Origin: Rickettsiales bacterium
GTDB lineage: Bacteria; Pseudomonadota; Alphaproteobacteria; Rickettsiales; UBA998
Assembly (NCBI GenBank): GCA_024304995.1
Contig: JAMWZD010000003.1
Span: forward strand, 1 to 64,000
Direction: 5' to 3'
DNA length: 64,000 nucleotides
Part shown: in pieces, positions 42,079 to 51,938 of the stretch
Numbering within the stretch: position 1 is the first letter of the stretch
How the letters are laid out: each line of letters starts with the position of its first letter
Program-made: the position numbers and the translations under genes
Notes under the pieces: model-generated
Seen by the model: the letters and a program-made list of their open reading frames with translations, nothing else
Databases searched by the model: none
What the model was told of the DNA's origin: nothing

Positions 42079-43725
42079 ATGAAGCAACCTTTAATAGCAA
42101 AAATTGAAATAAATTACTTTCGTTCTGTGTATAACGAAAAGGTTATAAGTGACGTTCCTTTAAATGTAATAGTTGGAGGAAATGACTCTGGAAAATCAAA
42201 TATACTGAGGGCTTTGAATTTGTTTTTTAATAACGAAACTGATTTAAATCTACCATATAATTTTGATTCAGATATTTCAAGAAAACGACTTCCTCAAACG
42301 CAAAAATCTAAGCGTAAAGCTATGATGTATGTAAAAATCACGTTTAACAATATTTTTAAATATAGTTCATTGCCTGACACTTTTGTAGTTAAAAAACAGT
42401 GGAATCGTTATTGGCATGAGCCTGAGATTACAACATTTCCAAAAGACATAAAACAGAATATTTTAAATCGTTTTCTAAACAAAATACAATTACATTATGT
42501 ACCAGCAGTTAAAAGTAAAGAGATTTTCAAATATTATTTAGAGTTGCTATATGACTCTTTAGCTAACAAAGATGTAAAATTTTCTGATGCATCTAAAGAT
42601 ATTGTCACTCTTGTGAATGACTCAACTGTTTATATGAATAAAAGAATTCAGTCTGGTATTGGCATTAATAGCAATATTTCTATTCCAGATGACTTCAAAA
42701 AACTGTTTGGTGATTTTGATTTTATGACTTCGATAGGGAAAGGTGAGTTTATTTCTTTAAAGCAAAGAGGAGATGGTGTGCAAGTAGGGCATATACCATA
42801 CATTCTTGATTTTATTTCTAATGAAAATGATAGCAATTATTATATCTGGTTATATGAAGAGCCTGAGAATTCATTGGAAATGGGAAAGGCATTTCAACTA
42901 GCAGAAAAATTTTCGCAAGATTTTTCAAAAAATAATCAAATTTTCCTTACAACACACTCACCTGCTTTTTATAGTCTTGATGGCGAACACATTAAAAAAA
43001 CTTTAGTGAAGAAGATTGAAGACGAGGAAGGTTGTAATGTGTCATTTTTAGAAAACTTTAGTACATCTAATGATGTAGATATAACTATGGGAGTTGCTGC
43101 CTTGGTTGCTGATAGAGCTAGAGAAATTTTTGATAAAACGGTTGCTTTAGAGAGGTCTTTGGAAGATACGAAACGTGAATTATCTAAAGTAACAAAGCCA
43201 GTTATTTTCTGTGAAGGAAAAACTGACATTCAATATATCAGAAAGGCTTTGGAGTTATTTGACAAGAATAGTTTGTTGGAGCAATGCGAGATTATTGAAC
43301 CTAACGCAAAAAAAGGCAGTGGTTGTGAAACTATGATAAAAATTATTGGTAATAGATTTGATAGTCCCAGATTAGATAAATATCCTGCGTTATTTATTTT
43401 TGACTGTGACGTTAAGGGTATTGAAAATAAAAATACAGATTGTAACACCAGTATTTACAAACTTGCTTATCGAAAAGAAAGTTGCATAGACTCTGGAATA
43501 GAAAATTTACTACCGATAGAACTTGCAAGTTATATATTAAATTGTAGCGATTTTTGTTCGATAAAAGCTCATCCAAAACAATGGCATAAACAAACTGAAG
43601 TAAAAGAGTTTGATAAAGTCAAAATATGCAATTTTGTTTGTGAAAGAAGCAATATTGAAGACTTTAAACATTTTGAGGATTTGATTTTTTGCATAGAAAA
43701 GTTTGTAGAAAAAAATTCTGCTTAA
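42079..43725 (+). CDS. OLD-family ATPase/nuclease (AAA + TOPRIM)
   Basis: 548 residues. ABC-type ATPase part with Walker A GGNDSGKS (33-40), Walker B around WLYEEPE (257-263) and switch TTHSP (291-295). Then a TOPRIM nuclease part: catalytic Glu in VIFCEGKTD (E379) and acidic pair DCD (442-444). OLD nucleases are used in phage defence alone or with partners such as GajB or AriB; no partner is seen here. The gene is clearly AT-richer than its neighbours and sits directly behind tRNA-Arg without an integrase, suggesting a small defence insertion at a tRNA hot spot. Confidence 0.85.
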   Translation: MKQPLIAKIEINYFRSVYNEKVISDVPLNVIVGGNDSGKSNILRALNLFFNNETDLNLPYNFDSDISRKRLPQTQKSKRKAMMYVKITFNNIFKYSSLPDTFVVKKQWNRYWHEPEITTFPKDIKQNILNRFLNKIQLHYVPAVKSKEIFKYYLELLYDSLANKDVKFSDASKDIVTLVNDSTVYMNKRIQSGIGINSNISIPDDFKKLFGDFDFMTSIGKGEFISLKQRGDGVQVGHIPYILDFISNENDSNYYIWLYEEPENSLEMGKAFQLAEKFSQDFSKNNQIFLTTHSPAFYSLDGEHIKKTLVKKIEDEEGCNVSFLENFSTSNDVDITMGVAALVADRAREIFDKTVALERSLEDTKRELSKVTKPVIFCEGKTDIQYIRKALELFDKNSLLEQCEIIEPNAKKGSGCETMIKIIGNRFDSPRLDKYPALFIFDCDVKGIENKNTDCNTSIYKLAYRKESCIDSGIENLLPIELASYILNCSDFCSIKAHPKQWHKQTEVKEFDKVKICNFVCERSNIEDFKHFEDLIFCIEKFVEKNSA

Positions 43726-43750
43726 ATTAAATGCTTGTACTCACTCAAGA

Positions 43751-45358
43751 TTAAGCCCCAGAAATTGCCCGCTTCTGCTCTTCATCAGACCAATCCAATT
43801 CCTTTGCCATAATCTCAGACACTGTATTAATGGCTGCATCACTGGCTTTGCTGTCTATAAAATGCAGACGGGTGCGGCGGTGCAGCACGTCTTTTACCGT
43901 TTGTGCCATTTCATAGCGTACGGCATAGACCACTTCTGCCTGAATATAAGGATGGTTGTCTGCCAGTCTTTTCACCCCGTTTTCCATTTCCACTGCGATG
44001 GCGAGAATAGTGCTGACGCGCGCGCCATAATTATGCAGCAGATGCTCGACAATATCTTCATCCAGCTTGGTGTTATTGCGCAATTTATGCGCTGCTTCGC
44101 CATAACCTTGCGCGCCGATCAGTTTGATGTTCTCAGTGCTGCAAGGCTTTGTGCTAGTGGAGATGTGTTTCAGCGCTTCATCCACCACATCCTGCGCCAT
44201 ATTGCGATATGTTGTCCACTTCCCACCCGTGATGGTCACCAGCCCGCTTTTTGAAGTGTGAATGACGTGTGAGCGTGAGAGCTTCGCGGTGGATTCATCT
44301 GGTGCGCTGACGAGCGGGCGCAACCCTGTCCACGCGGAAAGCACATCATCACGCGTAAGTTTTTGAGATAAATATTCATTGGTTTCCTTGATCAGGAAAT
44401 GAATATCTTCTTCCTGCGCTTGTGGGTCATCACTTAATGGTGCTTCTGCATCTGTTGTGCCAATCACTGTTGCACCTTCCCACGGGAGGATGAACACTAC
44501 GCGCCCATCAGAGGTTTGTGGGATAAGCATCCCCAGATTATCTGGAGCAATACCTGCTTTTACTACGATATGGGTTCCTGCACTTGCGCGCACCATAGGG
44601 ACGGCATCGGGGTCATCCAACACGCGGATAATATCTGTATGCGGCCCCGTTGCATTGATAACGCAATCAGCTTTAATATCAAATGTGTCCTTGGTGTGAG
44701 AATCAGTAACGGTGACACCAGAGATGTGGTCATTCTCTTTCAGAAAGCCTGTCACGGTCAGGTAATTGGCGATGGTTGCACCATGTTGCTGCGCGGTCAA
44801 CGCAATTTCAACATTCATTCGCGCATCGTTAAATTGTCCGTCATAATAAACAATGCCACCCTTCATGCCATCAAATTTCAGGCTTGGAAAATCACGTTTT
44901 ATCTTATGTGTGGATTTATACGAACTGCGCCCGATCCCGCGAAATCCTGCCAGCAGATCGTAACAGATCAACCCTGCATAATAATATGGGATATGCCATG
45001 TTTTATAAAGTGGAATCAATAACGGCAAGGCGCGTGAAAGATGTGGCGCGATATGCAGCAACGTTTTGCGCTCGGCGAGCGCTTCCTTCACCAAAGCCAG
45101 ATGCCCCATATCAAAAGATTTAAACGCCTGCTCAAGATAGCGTACGCCACCATGAATCAGCTTTGTGCTTTTGGAACTGGTGCCAGAGGCAAAATCTGCC
45201 TTGTCAATCATCGCCACCTTCAACCCGCGAGAAGCAGCATCCAAGGCTGCTCCTGCACCTGTTGCCCCACCGCCAATAATCAGCAGGTCGTAATGGTTTT
45301 TTTTCAGCGCTTCAATCTGATCTGTGCGCGAAACGGGTGTTATAGTGGTTTTTGTCAT
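43751..45358 (-). CDS. glpD: Aerobic glycerol-3-phosphate dehydrogenase
   Basis: 535 residues. It oxidises glycerol-3-phosphate to dihydroxyacetone phosphate and passes electrons to quinone at the inner membrane. The FAD-binding start is clear (DLLIIGGGATGAGAALDAASRG), followed by GTSSKSTKLIHGGVRYLEQ, ATGPHTD and TGGKWTTYR. Length is slightly above E. coli GlpD (501), with an extended C-terminal helical part. Its start overlaps the glpK stop by four bases, so the two form an operon glpK-glpD. Confidence 0.95.
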   Translation of the reverse strand: MTKTTITPVSRTDQIEALKKNHYDLLIIGGGATGAGAALDAASRGLKVAMIDKADFASGTSSKSTKLIHGGVRYLEQAFKSFDMGHLALVKEALAERKTLLHIAPHLSRALPLLIPLYKTWHIPYYYAGLICYDLLAGFRGIGRSSYKSTHKIKRDFPSLKFDGMKGGIVYYDGQFNDARMNVEIALTAQQHGATIANYLTVTGFLKENDHISGVTVTDSHTKDTFDIKADCVINATGPHTDIIRVLDDPDAVPMVRASAGTHIVVKAGIAPDNLGMLIPQTSDGRVVFILPWEGATVIGTTDAEAPLSDDPQAQEEDIHFLIKETNEYLSQKLTRDDVLSAWTGLRPLVSAPDESTAKLSRSHVIHTSKSGLVTITGGKWTTYRNMAQDVVDEALKHISTSTKPCSTENIKLIGAQGYGEAAHKLRNNTKLDEDIVEHLLHNYGARVSTILAIAVEMENGVKRLADNHPYIQAEVVYAVRYEMAQTVKDVLHRRTRLHFIDSKASDAAINTVSEIMAKELDWSDEEQKRAISGA

Positions 45359-46896
45359 GCGGCGTTTTTCTCTGTTTGCGGTGAAAGATCATGTTGCATT
45401 TTGCCCCATTGCTGAGCAAGAGAGACGGCATTTTTCCAGTTTTGATACGCGTTGTCACGTGTCTTTTCATCCATTTTTGGAGCAAATTCCCTGTGGGAGG
45501 TTTTCAACGCACGCAAATCAGCTATATCCTTCCAGATGCCTACTGCAAGCCCAGCGAGATAAGCTACACCCTGCGCGGTGGCTTCAATATTGTCGGGTCG
45601 GCAAATGGTCATATTGGAAATATCAGCCTGAAACTGCAACAACACGTCACTTTTGCACACGCCACCATCCACCATCAGATGGGTCAGGGGGGTTGGCAGA
45701 TCCTTGTTCATTGCCAGAATCATATCATGCACCTGAAATGCGATGCCTTCCAGCACTGCACGCGCCATGTGCGCACGCGTGGTGGCGGCAGTAATCCCCA
45801 GCCAGATGCCTTGTGCATATTGGTCCCAATGCGGTGCGCCCAGCCCTGCTAATGCGGGTACGAAATACACGCCACCAGTATTTTCCACAGTTGCTGCCAG
45901 AGCGCTTAATTCTGTACCATTGTCACCCAGCCCCATTTGCGCGGCAGCCCAGTTGATGGCAGCGCCTGCGGCAAAAATGCTTCCTTCCTGTGCATAATCT
46001 AACGTATCACCAATCTGCCATGCAACGGTGCTGAGCAGTTTTGCACTTGATGTCACAATGTCTCTGCCCGTAGGAGTTACCAGAAAACAGCCAGTGCCAT
46101 ATGTGTTTTTTGCCATGCCTTTTTCCGTGCAGAGATGCCCGAACGTAGCAGCCTGCTGATCCCCCGCAATCGCAGTGATTGGAATATCTGCGCCGAATAA
46201 AGACGCATCGCATATGGCTAAATTACCAGAAGACGCAACAATCTCAGGCAATATGGACGCAGGTATTCTGAATAATTCCAGCAACCATTCATCCCAGTCT
46301 TTCTGGTGAATATTATATAATAATGTGCGGGAAGCATTGCTGACATCTGTAATGTGCTTTTTCCCGCCTGTAAGTTTGTGGATCAGCCAGCTATCCACCG
46401 TGCCAAAGGCTATGTCGCCTGCTTCTGCCCGTGAGCGCAGGCCAGATACATTATCCAGCAACCATCCAATTTTGCTGGCAGAAAAATAGGCGTTCATTAC
46501 CAGCCCGCTGCGCGATGCCGCTTCTTCTTCAATGTGGGGTGCCTGGCACAAAGCATCCACCTTCTCTGCCGTGCGTCTATCCTGCCAGACAATGGCATTG
46601 GCAACAGGATCGCCTGTGTTTTTATCCCATAAAATGGTGGTTTCGCGCTGGTTGGTAATGCCTATTGCGCTGATATCTGCTGCCTTCAGTGTTGCATCAT
46701 CCAATGCGTCTTTAACAGATTGATAGACCGTGTCCCATATGGCGTTCGCATCATGCTCCACCCAGCCTGATCTAGGGTAAATCTGTTTGAACTTATGCTG
46801 TCCCGAACCGATGGTTGCTCCGCTTTCATCAAATATAATTGCGCGTGAACTGGTGGTTCCCTGATCAATAGACATTATGTAGGATGAATGCGTCAT
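45355..46896 (-). CDS. glpK: Glycerol kinase
   Basis: 513 residues. It phosphorylates glycerol with ATP to glycerol-3-phosphate, the substrate of the next gene. FGGY-kinase motifs: DQGTTSSRAIIFD at the start, NQRETTILWDK, GDQQAATFG and the second signature DGGVCKSDVLLQFQAD. Length matches the bacterial enzyme (about 500). No glpF transporter or glpR repressor is seen in the window. The region upstream holds a terminator of the neighbouring gene. Confidence 0.95.
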   Translation of the reverse strand: MTHSSYIMSIDQGTTSSRAIIFDESGATIGSGQHKFKQIYPRSGWVEHDANAIWDTVYQSVKDALDDATLKAADISAIGITNQRETTILWDKNTGDPVANAIVWQDRRTAEKVDALCQAPHIEEEAASRSGLVMNAYFSASKIGWLLDNVSGLRSRAEAGDIAFGTVDSWLIHKLTGGKKHITDVSNASRTLLYNIHQKDWDEWLLELFRIPASILPEIVASSGNLAICDASLFGADIPITAIAGDQQAATFGHLCTEKGMAKNTYGTGCFLVTPTGRDIVTSSAKLLSTVAWQIGDTLDYAQEGSIFAAGAAINWAAAQMGLGDNGTELSALAATVENTGGVYFVPALAGLGAPHWDQYAQGIWLGITAATTRAHMARAVLEGIAFQVHDMILAMNKDLPTPLTHLMVDGGVCKSDVLLQFQADISNMTICRPDNIEATAQGVAYLAGLAVGIWKDIADLRALKTSHREFAPKMDEKTRDNAYQNWKNAVSLAQQWGKMQHDLSPQTEKNAA

Positions 46897-46969
46897 AAAA
46901 TTTCCGTAATTCTTAGCTTCTGTTAATGATTAACAGGAAGAAGAAAAAATCGCAAGGATTGACTAGGCA

Positions 46970-47003
46970 AAAAAAAACGAGCCAATAATTGGTTCGTTTT
47001 CAA
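46970..47003. terminator. Rho-independent terminator
   Basis: AAAACGAGCCAAT/ATTGGTTCGTTTT with A- and T-rich flanks. It ends the minus-strand gene at 47015-47362 just before glpK. Confidence 0.8.
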
Positions 47004-47014
47004 AAATTAATTGA

Positions 47015-47362
47015 TCAGTATTTCTCGATGAAGTTCAGATTTTCCTGTTCGTAAATTACGTCAATTAAATTACAGACAAACGGTTTTTGAACACCAGAAA
47101 AAACTAAATTTCCTTTTTTGGGATACATATCACCGCTCAAAATTTCATTTTCAAGTTTTTCAACATTTTGACATACTTCTTCTTTTAAAGAAGTCTTTGA
47201 GCGTTCAATGTAAAAAGCTCTGGCATAAATCTCTACGCCATATTCGTTGTTTAGCGCTAAGAAGAAAGTGCCTGCAGATTTATTGTTTTCATCAAAATTC
47301 TTTTTGAAATAGAAATGTGACAACAATATTCCAGTTGAGGAAACATTTTGTAGGTTAGTCAT
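47015..47362 (-). CDS. Small hypothetical protein
   Basis: 115 residues, mixed alpha/beta, with no signal peptide, TM segment or recognised motif. It contains a Phe/Tyr-rich start and an E-K-L-E-N helical centre. The gene is AT-rich, flanked by a terminator, and not linked to glpK or the alpha-glucosidase. Real coding is supported by length, sensible amino-acid use and the terminator placement, but the function is unknown. Confidence 0.5.
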   Translation of the reverse strand: MTNLQNVSSTGILLSHFYFKKNFDENNKSAGTFFLALNNEYGVEIYARAFYIERSKTSLKEEVCQNVEKLENEILSGDMYPKKGNLVFSGVQKPFVCNLIDVIYEQENLNFIEKY

Positions 47363-47568
47363 GTGACTTATTTAAAAAACAACATCTTCTGTATAGACAA
47401 AAGTTACGGCTGATATACACCTGTATTTATGCCAAGTAAAGCATATTAACAAAAACCTAACTTTTTTGTTATTTTGTGCGCTGCATGGTGTTATTCACTA
47501 GACAAACAGAATAGATGCGTTTAGATGCGTGTCTGCTCTTTTAAAACTACAAACATTATTGAAATTTT

Positions 47569-49194
47569 ATGGCACAAAATAAAGACAAAGATTGGTGGCG
47601 CGGCGGCTTAATTTATCAGGTATATCCACGCAGTTTTCTGGACACGCATCAGGATGGTATTGGTGATATTTCTGGTATTACAGACCGTCTGGATTATGTT
47701 GCCAAGCTGGGTGTGGATATGGTTTGGGTCTCCCCATTCTTCCCATCTCCAATGAAAGATTTTGGTTATGATGTGTCGGATTACAAAAATGTTGACCCGA
47801 TGTTCGGTAACATTGACGATTTCGTGGCATTGATTGACAAAGCCAATTCACTTGGACTGAAAGTGATGATTGATCTGGTGCTAAGCCATACATCTGACCA
47901 GCATCAATGGTTCCGTGAAAGCCGATCAAGCAAGGATAATCCAAAGTCGGACTGGTATGTCTGGGTTGATCCTATGGAAGATGGTCGTCCACCAAATAAC
48001 TGGCTGTCCATTTTTGGGGGTGGAGCCTGGGAGTGGGACACAACGCGCCGTCAGTTCTATATGCATAATTTCCTGACATCACAACCAGACCTGAATTTCC
48101 ACAACCCCGAAGTGGTGGATGCAGTGATTGATGTGATCGAATTCTGGTTGCGTCTTGGTGTGCATGGTTTCCGTATGGATACCGTCAACTGGTATTTCCA
48201 TGACGAAATGCTGCGTGACAACCCACCCAATGAAGGCCCCGAATTGCTGCCATATGCGCCGCCATCCAGCAACTATGTCATGCAGGAACATATTTATAAC
48301 AAAACCCGTCCTGAAGTGTTGCCGTTTCTGGAGCGTGTACGCGCTTTGCTTGATAAGTATAACGCAATTTCGCTGGGTGAACTGACTGCGAAAAAAGCAA
48401 ATGAGCTGATGCCTATCTACACTGAAAAAGATAAGCGTCTGAATATGGTATATACATTTGCAATGCTCACCGATGAATATGGCGCAGACCATTTCCGCAG
48501 TGTAATCAAGAAAACCGAACATCATATGAATGATGGCTGGGTGTGCTGGGCGTTCAGTAATCATGATGTAATGCGTGCAGTGTCTCGCTGGCAGCATGAT
48601 AATGTGCCGCTTAATCAGCAGGCGAAATTCCTGATGGCTTTGTTAATGTCGCTGCGCGGTTCTGTCTGCATGTATCAGGGGGAAGAACTGGGTCTTCCTG
48701 AAGTGAATATTGCATTTGAAGATTTGCAGGATCCATATGGTATTCGTTTCTGGCCAGAATTTAAAGGTCGTGATGGTTGCCGTACGCCAATGCCGTGGCA
48801 TATGTCCATGCCAAATGGCGGGTTCTCCAATGTGAAGCCGTGGCTGCCAATTCCGATGACGCATCTGGAAAAAGCAGTGGATGTGCAGGAAACAGACAGA
48901 AATTCCGTATTGAATTTCACACGAGAAATGATTTCATGGCGCAAAAAAATGCCTGCAATGGTGAAAGGCAGCATTAAATTGCTGAATGACGAAGGCGATA
49001 TTCTGGCATTTGAGCGTGAACTTGACGGGCAGAAAATCCTGTGTGTGTTCAATACAGATGAAAAAACACTGGAATTTGATTGCAAGGAATATGCATCTGT
49101 TAATCCTATTGCGCTGACAGGTTTTTATTATAGCTATAAAGACGATAAATTAAGTCTGCCAGGCTATTCCGTATTTTTCGCTGAAGTCAACTAA
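47569..49194 (+). CDS. GH13 alpha-glucosidase (oligo-1,6-/maltose-type)
   Basis: 541 residues. Alpha-amylase fold: YQVYPRSF start, GVDMVWVSPFF, DLVLSHTSD (region I), FRMDTVN (nucleophile D204), GEL (acid/base E271) and SNHD (D333). This motif set is that of subfamily GH13 alpha-glucosidases, which release glucose from maltose, sucrose or isomaltose. No signal peptide is seen, so it is cytoplasmic. It stands alone with its own terminator, so its substrate would enter by a transporter outside the window. Confidence 0.9.
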   Translation: MAQNKDKDWWRGGLIYQVYPRSFLDTHQDGIGDISGITDRLDYVAKLGVDMVWVSPFFPSPMKDFGYDVSDYKNVDPMFGNIDDFVALIDKANSLGLKVMIDLVLSHTSDQHQWFRESRSSKDNPKSDWYVWVDPMEDGRPPNNWLSIFGGGAWEWDTTRRQFYMHNFLTSQPDLNFHNPEVVDAVIDVIEFWLRLGVHGFRMDTVNWYFHDEMLRDNPPNEGPELLPYAPPSSNYVMQEHIYNKTRPEVLPFLERVRALLDKYNAISLGELTAKKANELMPIYTEKDKRLNMVYTFAMLTDEYGADHFRSVIKKTEHHMNDGWVCWAFSNHDVMRAVSRWQHDNVPLNQQAKFLMALLMSLRGSVCMYQGEELGLPEVNIAFEDLQDPYGIRFWPEFKGRDGCRTPMPWHMSMPNGGFSNVKPWLPIPMTHLEKAVDVQETDRNSVLNFTREMISWRKKMPAMVKGSIKLLNDEGDILAFERELDGQKILCVFNTDEKTLEFDCKEYASVNPIALTGFYYSYKDDKLSLPGYSVFFAEVN

Positions 49195-49195
49195 C

Positions 49196-49228
49196 AAAAA
49201 AGGCGCTCAATTGAGCGCCTTTTTTTTG
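49196..49228. terminator. Bidirectional Rho-independent terminator
   Basis: AAAAAAGGCGCTCAATTGAGCGCC followed by eight T; the stem is the perfect palindrome GGCGCTCAATTGAGCGCC. It ends the alpha-glucosidase gene and also the opposing small gene at 49246. Confidence 0.9.
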
Positions 49229-49245
49229 TTTTGTAATTGTGCAGA

Positions 49246-49539
49246 TTATGCTGCCAGCTTATGGCAATTGCCTTTTTGAAGGCTGGATTTCTTTCGCATG
49301 ATCACATCATATTCTGCCACTTTAAGCGTGGCTTCTGCATCGCTTAGTTTGGTGACATGAATCACCGTCAACGTGAATATATTTTGTGCATTAGTGAGTC
49401 GCGCTGTAATTTGCTGCTCACCAATTGCATCCCCTTTGCCACGTGGTTTGCTGGGCGCTGCCCATATTGGTTCATTCCAGCGCACAACATCTCCAATTTC
49501 GGGGTGCTGACATATCACCCATTCTTCTGATAGGCTCAT
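49246..49539 (-). CDS. Small hypothetical protein
   Basis: 97 residues, beta-rich. The core (EIGDVVRWNEPIWA, then ITARLTNAQNIFTLTVIHVTK) resembles a short beta-barrel or SH3-like fold, but no family is recognised. GAAGG precedes the ATG, which lies directly after the stop of the Lys-rich gene at 49540, so the two are translationally coupled. Context does not point to a function. Confidence 0.55.
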   Translation of the reverse strand: MSLSEEWVICQHPEIGDVVRWNEPIWAAPSKPRGKGDAIGEQQITARLTNAQNIFTLTVIHVTKLSDAEATLKVAEYDVIMRKKSSLQKGNCHKLAA

Positions 49540-49641
49540 TTATCTTTCCTTCTTTTTTTCCTGCTTCAGCGCTTTCTTTTCCGCTGGAGTGCGCGTGGGT
49601 TTCTTTTTTGTGTTTTTTTGAGAATCCTGTGATTTCGCCAT
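49540..49641 (-). CDS. Lys-rich 33-residue protein
   Basis: Starting at the ATG at 49641 the peptide is MAKSQDSQKNTKKKPTRTPA followed by a Lys/Glu-rich tail. GGGAG precedes the start. The longer reading from 49722 has no ribosome site. Small basic proteins ending in an EKKALKQEKKK-type tail recur in Proteobacteria; a nucleic-acid-binding role would fit but is not shown. Stop and next start are adjacent (TAAATG). Confidence 0.5.
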   Translation of the reverse strand: MAKSQDSQKNTKKKPTRTPAEKKALKQEKKKER

Positions 49642-49785
49642 AATAATGTATCTCCCGATACTGTAAAAATGTGTATTGGATGATTGGTATACTATAAATT
49701 GAACGTCATCTGCGTCATACACACTATACTGCAGAAAAAATATTTATTATACTGCTAACTATATGCATAATGCGAGATAGTGTAT

Positions 49786-51147
49786 CTATTGCGCTTTAAT
49801 CCACTCAATCAGATCATTAATATGGCTAATGGTAGTAATTTTCAGACCATCTGGCACTTCGGCAGGCTTTTTCTTCTGGTGTGGAATCACTGCCTGTTTG
49901 AAGCCCAGCTTGGCAATTTCTTTTAAACGTAAGGATGTATGTGGCACAGCGCGAATATCACCTGAGAGTCCAATTTCACCAAAAAGCACTGCGTTTGATG
50001 GCAATGTGGAATCCAGAAACGCAGAAATGAGCGAGGCTGCCGCAGGCACATCTGCTGCGGGGTCGTTCACTTTATATCCGCCTGCCACATTCAGATAGAC
50101 TTCCCTGTCTGCCAGCACCAACCCTGCGCGAGATTCCAGCACGGCAAGCAACATTGCCAAACGCCCTGAATCCCAGCCTACCACCGCGCGGCGCGGCGTG
50201 GCATAATGGCTAGGCGCAACCAATGCTTCCAGTTCCAGCAACACAGGGCGAGAGCCTTCCAGCCCTGCATAAATCGCTGCGCCTGAAATATCCTGCGTGC
50301 GGTTGGAGAGAAATAGAGAGGAGGGGTTCGCCACCTGCTGCAAGCCGCGCTCTGCCATGCTGAACACGCCCACTTCCCCCACTGCTCCGAAACGGTTTTT
50401 CACGCCGCGAAGCAGGCGATAAAGATGGCTTCTATCACCTTCAAAATATAGCACTGTGTCCACCATATGCTCCAGCACGCGTGGTCCTGCAAGCTGCCCT
50501 TCTTTGGTCACATGCCCCACCAGCACCAGCGTGATGCCCTGCTTCTTCGTGGCGCGGATGAGTTCTGCCGCGCAGCTTCGCACTTGTGAGACTGTGCCGG
50601 GTGCAGAATCTATCGAATCAATATACATGGTCTGGATTGAATCTATCACCACCAATGCAGGGCTTTGCAGCTTTTTAATGGCGTTGACAATATCCCGCAC
50701 CGAAGTCACGCTGGCAAGCTGCACAGGCGCATTGGTGAGTTCCAGACGCTGCGCGCGAAGCTGAATTTGCGCGACGGATTCTTCACCTGAGATATAGAGC
50801 GTTTCAATCTCTTTGCTCATTTTCGCGGAGATTTGCAGCAGGAGTGTGGATTTCCCAATCCCAGGTTCACCGCCTATTAAAATCGCTCCCCCTGGCACAA
50901 AGCCGCCACCCAGCACACGGTCTAATTCTGCATTTTTGGTGGGCAGCCGCTGCGCAGGTTTAATATCTGCATCAAGTGAGGTTATTTCAAAACTGGCTGC
51001 CTTCCCTTTGCCCATGCTTTTGGGCGGTGCGTCCACCACTTCTTCCACCAGCGTATCCCATTCAAGGCACGCACTACACTGCCCCGCCCAGCGGGCATGA
51101 GTTGCCCCGCAGGACTGGCAGACAAAGTGGGAGCGTTGTTTTGGCAT
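49786..51147 (-). CDS. radA: DNA repair ATPase RadA
   Basis: 453 residues from the ATG at 51147 (MPKQRSHFVCQSCG); the extension to 51189 is hydrophobic and unlike the family. A zinc finger (CQSC...CSAC) comes first, then the RecA-like core with Walker A GEPGIGKS, the RadA-specific KNRFG motif (GVKNRFG) and a Lon-protease-like C-terminal domain. RadA is a DnaB-type helicase that promotes branch migration in recombinational repair. Length is typical (about 455). Confidence 0.95.
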   Translation of the reverse strand: MPKQRSHFVCQSCGATHARWAGQCSACLEWDTLVEEVVDAPPKSMGKGKAASFEITSLDADIKPAQRLPTKNAELDRVLGGGFVPGGAILIGGEPGIGKSTLLLQISAKMSKEIETLYISGEESVAQIQLRAQRLELTNAPVQLASVTSVRDIVNAIKKLQSPALVVIDSIQTMYIDSIDSAPGTVSQVRSCAAELIRATKKQGITLVLVGHVTKEGQLAGPRVLEHMVDTVLYFEGDRSHLYRLLRGVKNRFGAVGEVGVFSMAERGLQQVANPSSLFLSNRTQDISGAAIYAGLEGSRPVLLELEALVAPSHYATPRRAVVGWDSGRLAMLLAVLESRAGLVLADREVYLNVAGGYKVNDPAADVPAAASLISAFLDSTLPSNAVLFGEIGLSGDIRAVPHTSLRLKEIAKLGFKQAVIPHQKKKPAEVPDGLKITTISHINDLIEWIKAQ

Positions 51148-51187
51148 AGATGAACTTATACAAAGCAATGGCAGCAATGACAAGCAC

Positions 51188-51230
51188 AAGAAAAAACCCG
51201 AAACACATGCTATTGCAGGTTATTTCGGGT
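51188..51230 (-). terminator. Rho-independent terminator
   Basis: On the minus strand ACCCGAAA/TTTCGGGT closes a 19-base loop and is followed by six T. It ends the gene at 51248 before radA begins. Confidence 0.75.
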
Positions 51231-51247
51231 CAAATTTATAGGATTAG

Positions 51248-51619
51248 TTAGTGATTTTCGTTGTAACGCGACACATCAAACCAATTAAGGTTTCTGCCGT
51301 GTTCGTTGTAAAAACCACCTTCATTTAATACACCACTTTCTTCACCTTCAAGCCAGATGGAACCATCATGGTTAGGAAGAAAAACTTCCATACCACAGCC
51401 ATCTCCGTAGGTTTGTGAATCTTCATTGTAATGAAGATATACGGTTTTACGGAAATGATTAGGACCAGCTATTTCTACTTTCCCTTCATGAGGAAAATAG
51501 AATAAAGTATAGTTCCTGTATCCTCCAGCCTGAACCGCTTCATGAGCGTTGGCAGTGTGAGCGAACAAAGTGAGCAAAACAGCAGCAAAAAATAATTTTG
51601 CTTTTGTAAATTTAGCCAT
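51248..51619 (-). CDS. Small secreted protein of unknown function
   Basis: 123 residues from the ATG at 51619, chosen because the protein then starts with a clean signal peptide (KLFFAAVLLTLFAHTANA); the longer frame from 51712 has unlikely leader content. The mature part is rich in Tyr, His, Asn and Gly, with two short beta hairpins (KVEIAGPNHF and DGSIWLEGEESG) and a single Cys. No family is recognised. The terminator at 51188-51230 marks it as a separate transcript. Confidence 0.55.
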   Translation of the reverse strand: MAKFTKAKLFFAAVLLTLFAHTANAHEAVQAGGYRNYTLFYFPHEGKVEIAGPNHFRKTVYLHYNEDSQTYGDGCGMEVFLPNHDGSIWLEGEESGVLNEGGFYNEHGRNLNWFDVSRYNENH

Positions 51620-51938
51620 GGGTTTTTTTGGAATTTTATAATGCAATACCTGAAAACCATGCGCAGTTAATTGCCACATCACCCTGAAAACTTTCGCGGG
51701 GAAATGGAGCAAATCAATAAATAACTGAACAGATGCAATGCATCATGGTCATAAGTATCACGAGGATATGAAAGTCACTTGCAGCAATAGCGTCTGATTC
51801 TGAAATTATCAATCAATAATCTAATATAAAATTTCAAAGATAATATCTTTTAACAATTGTTGTTATTTAACTAATTTTACTTAAGGTAAAAAATATGTTA
51901 TGTTCATAAAGTACATTATTATTAAACATGCATAGATT
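51620..51938. other. AT-rich divergent intergenic region
   Basis: It separates the small secreted-protein gene from the plus-strand gene at 51939 and must hold both promoters. The right half is very AT-rich and contains the palindrome AACAATTGTT (about 51852-51861). I see no gene, tRNA or clear terminator in it. Confidence 0.5.
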
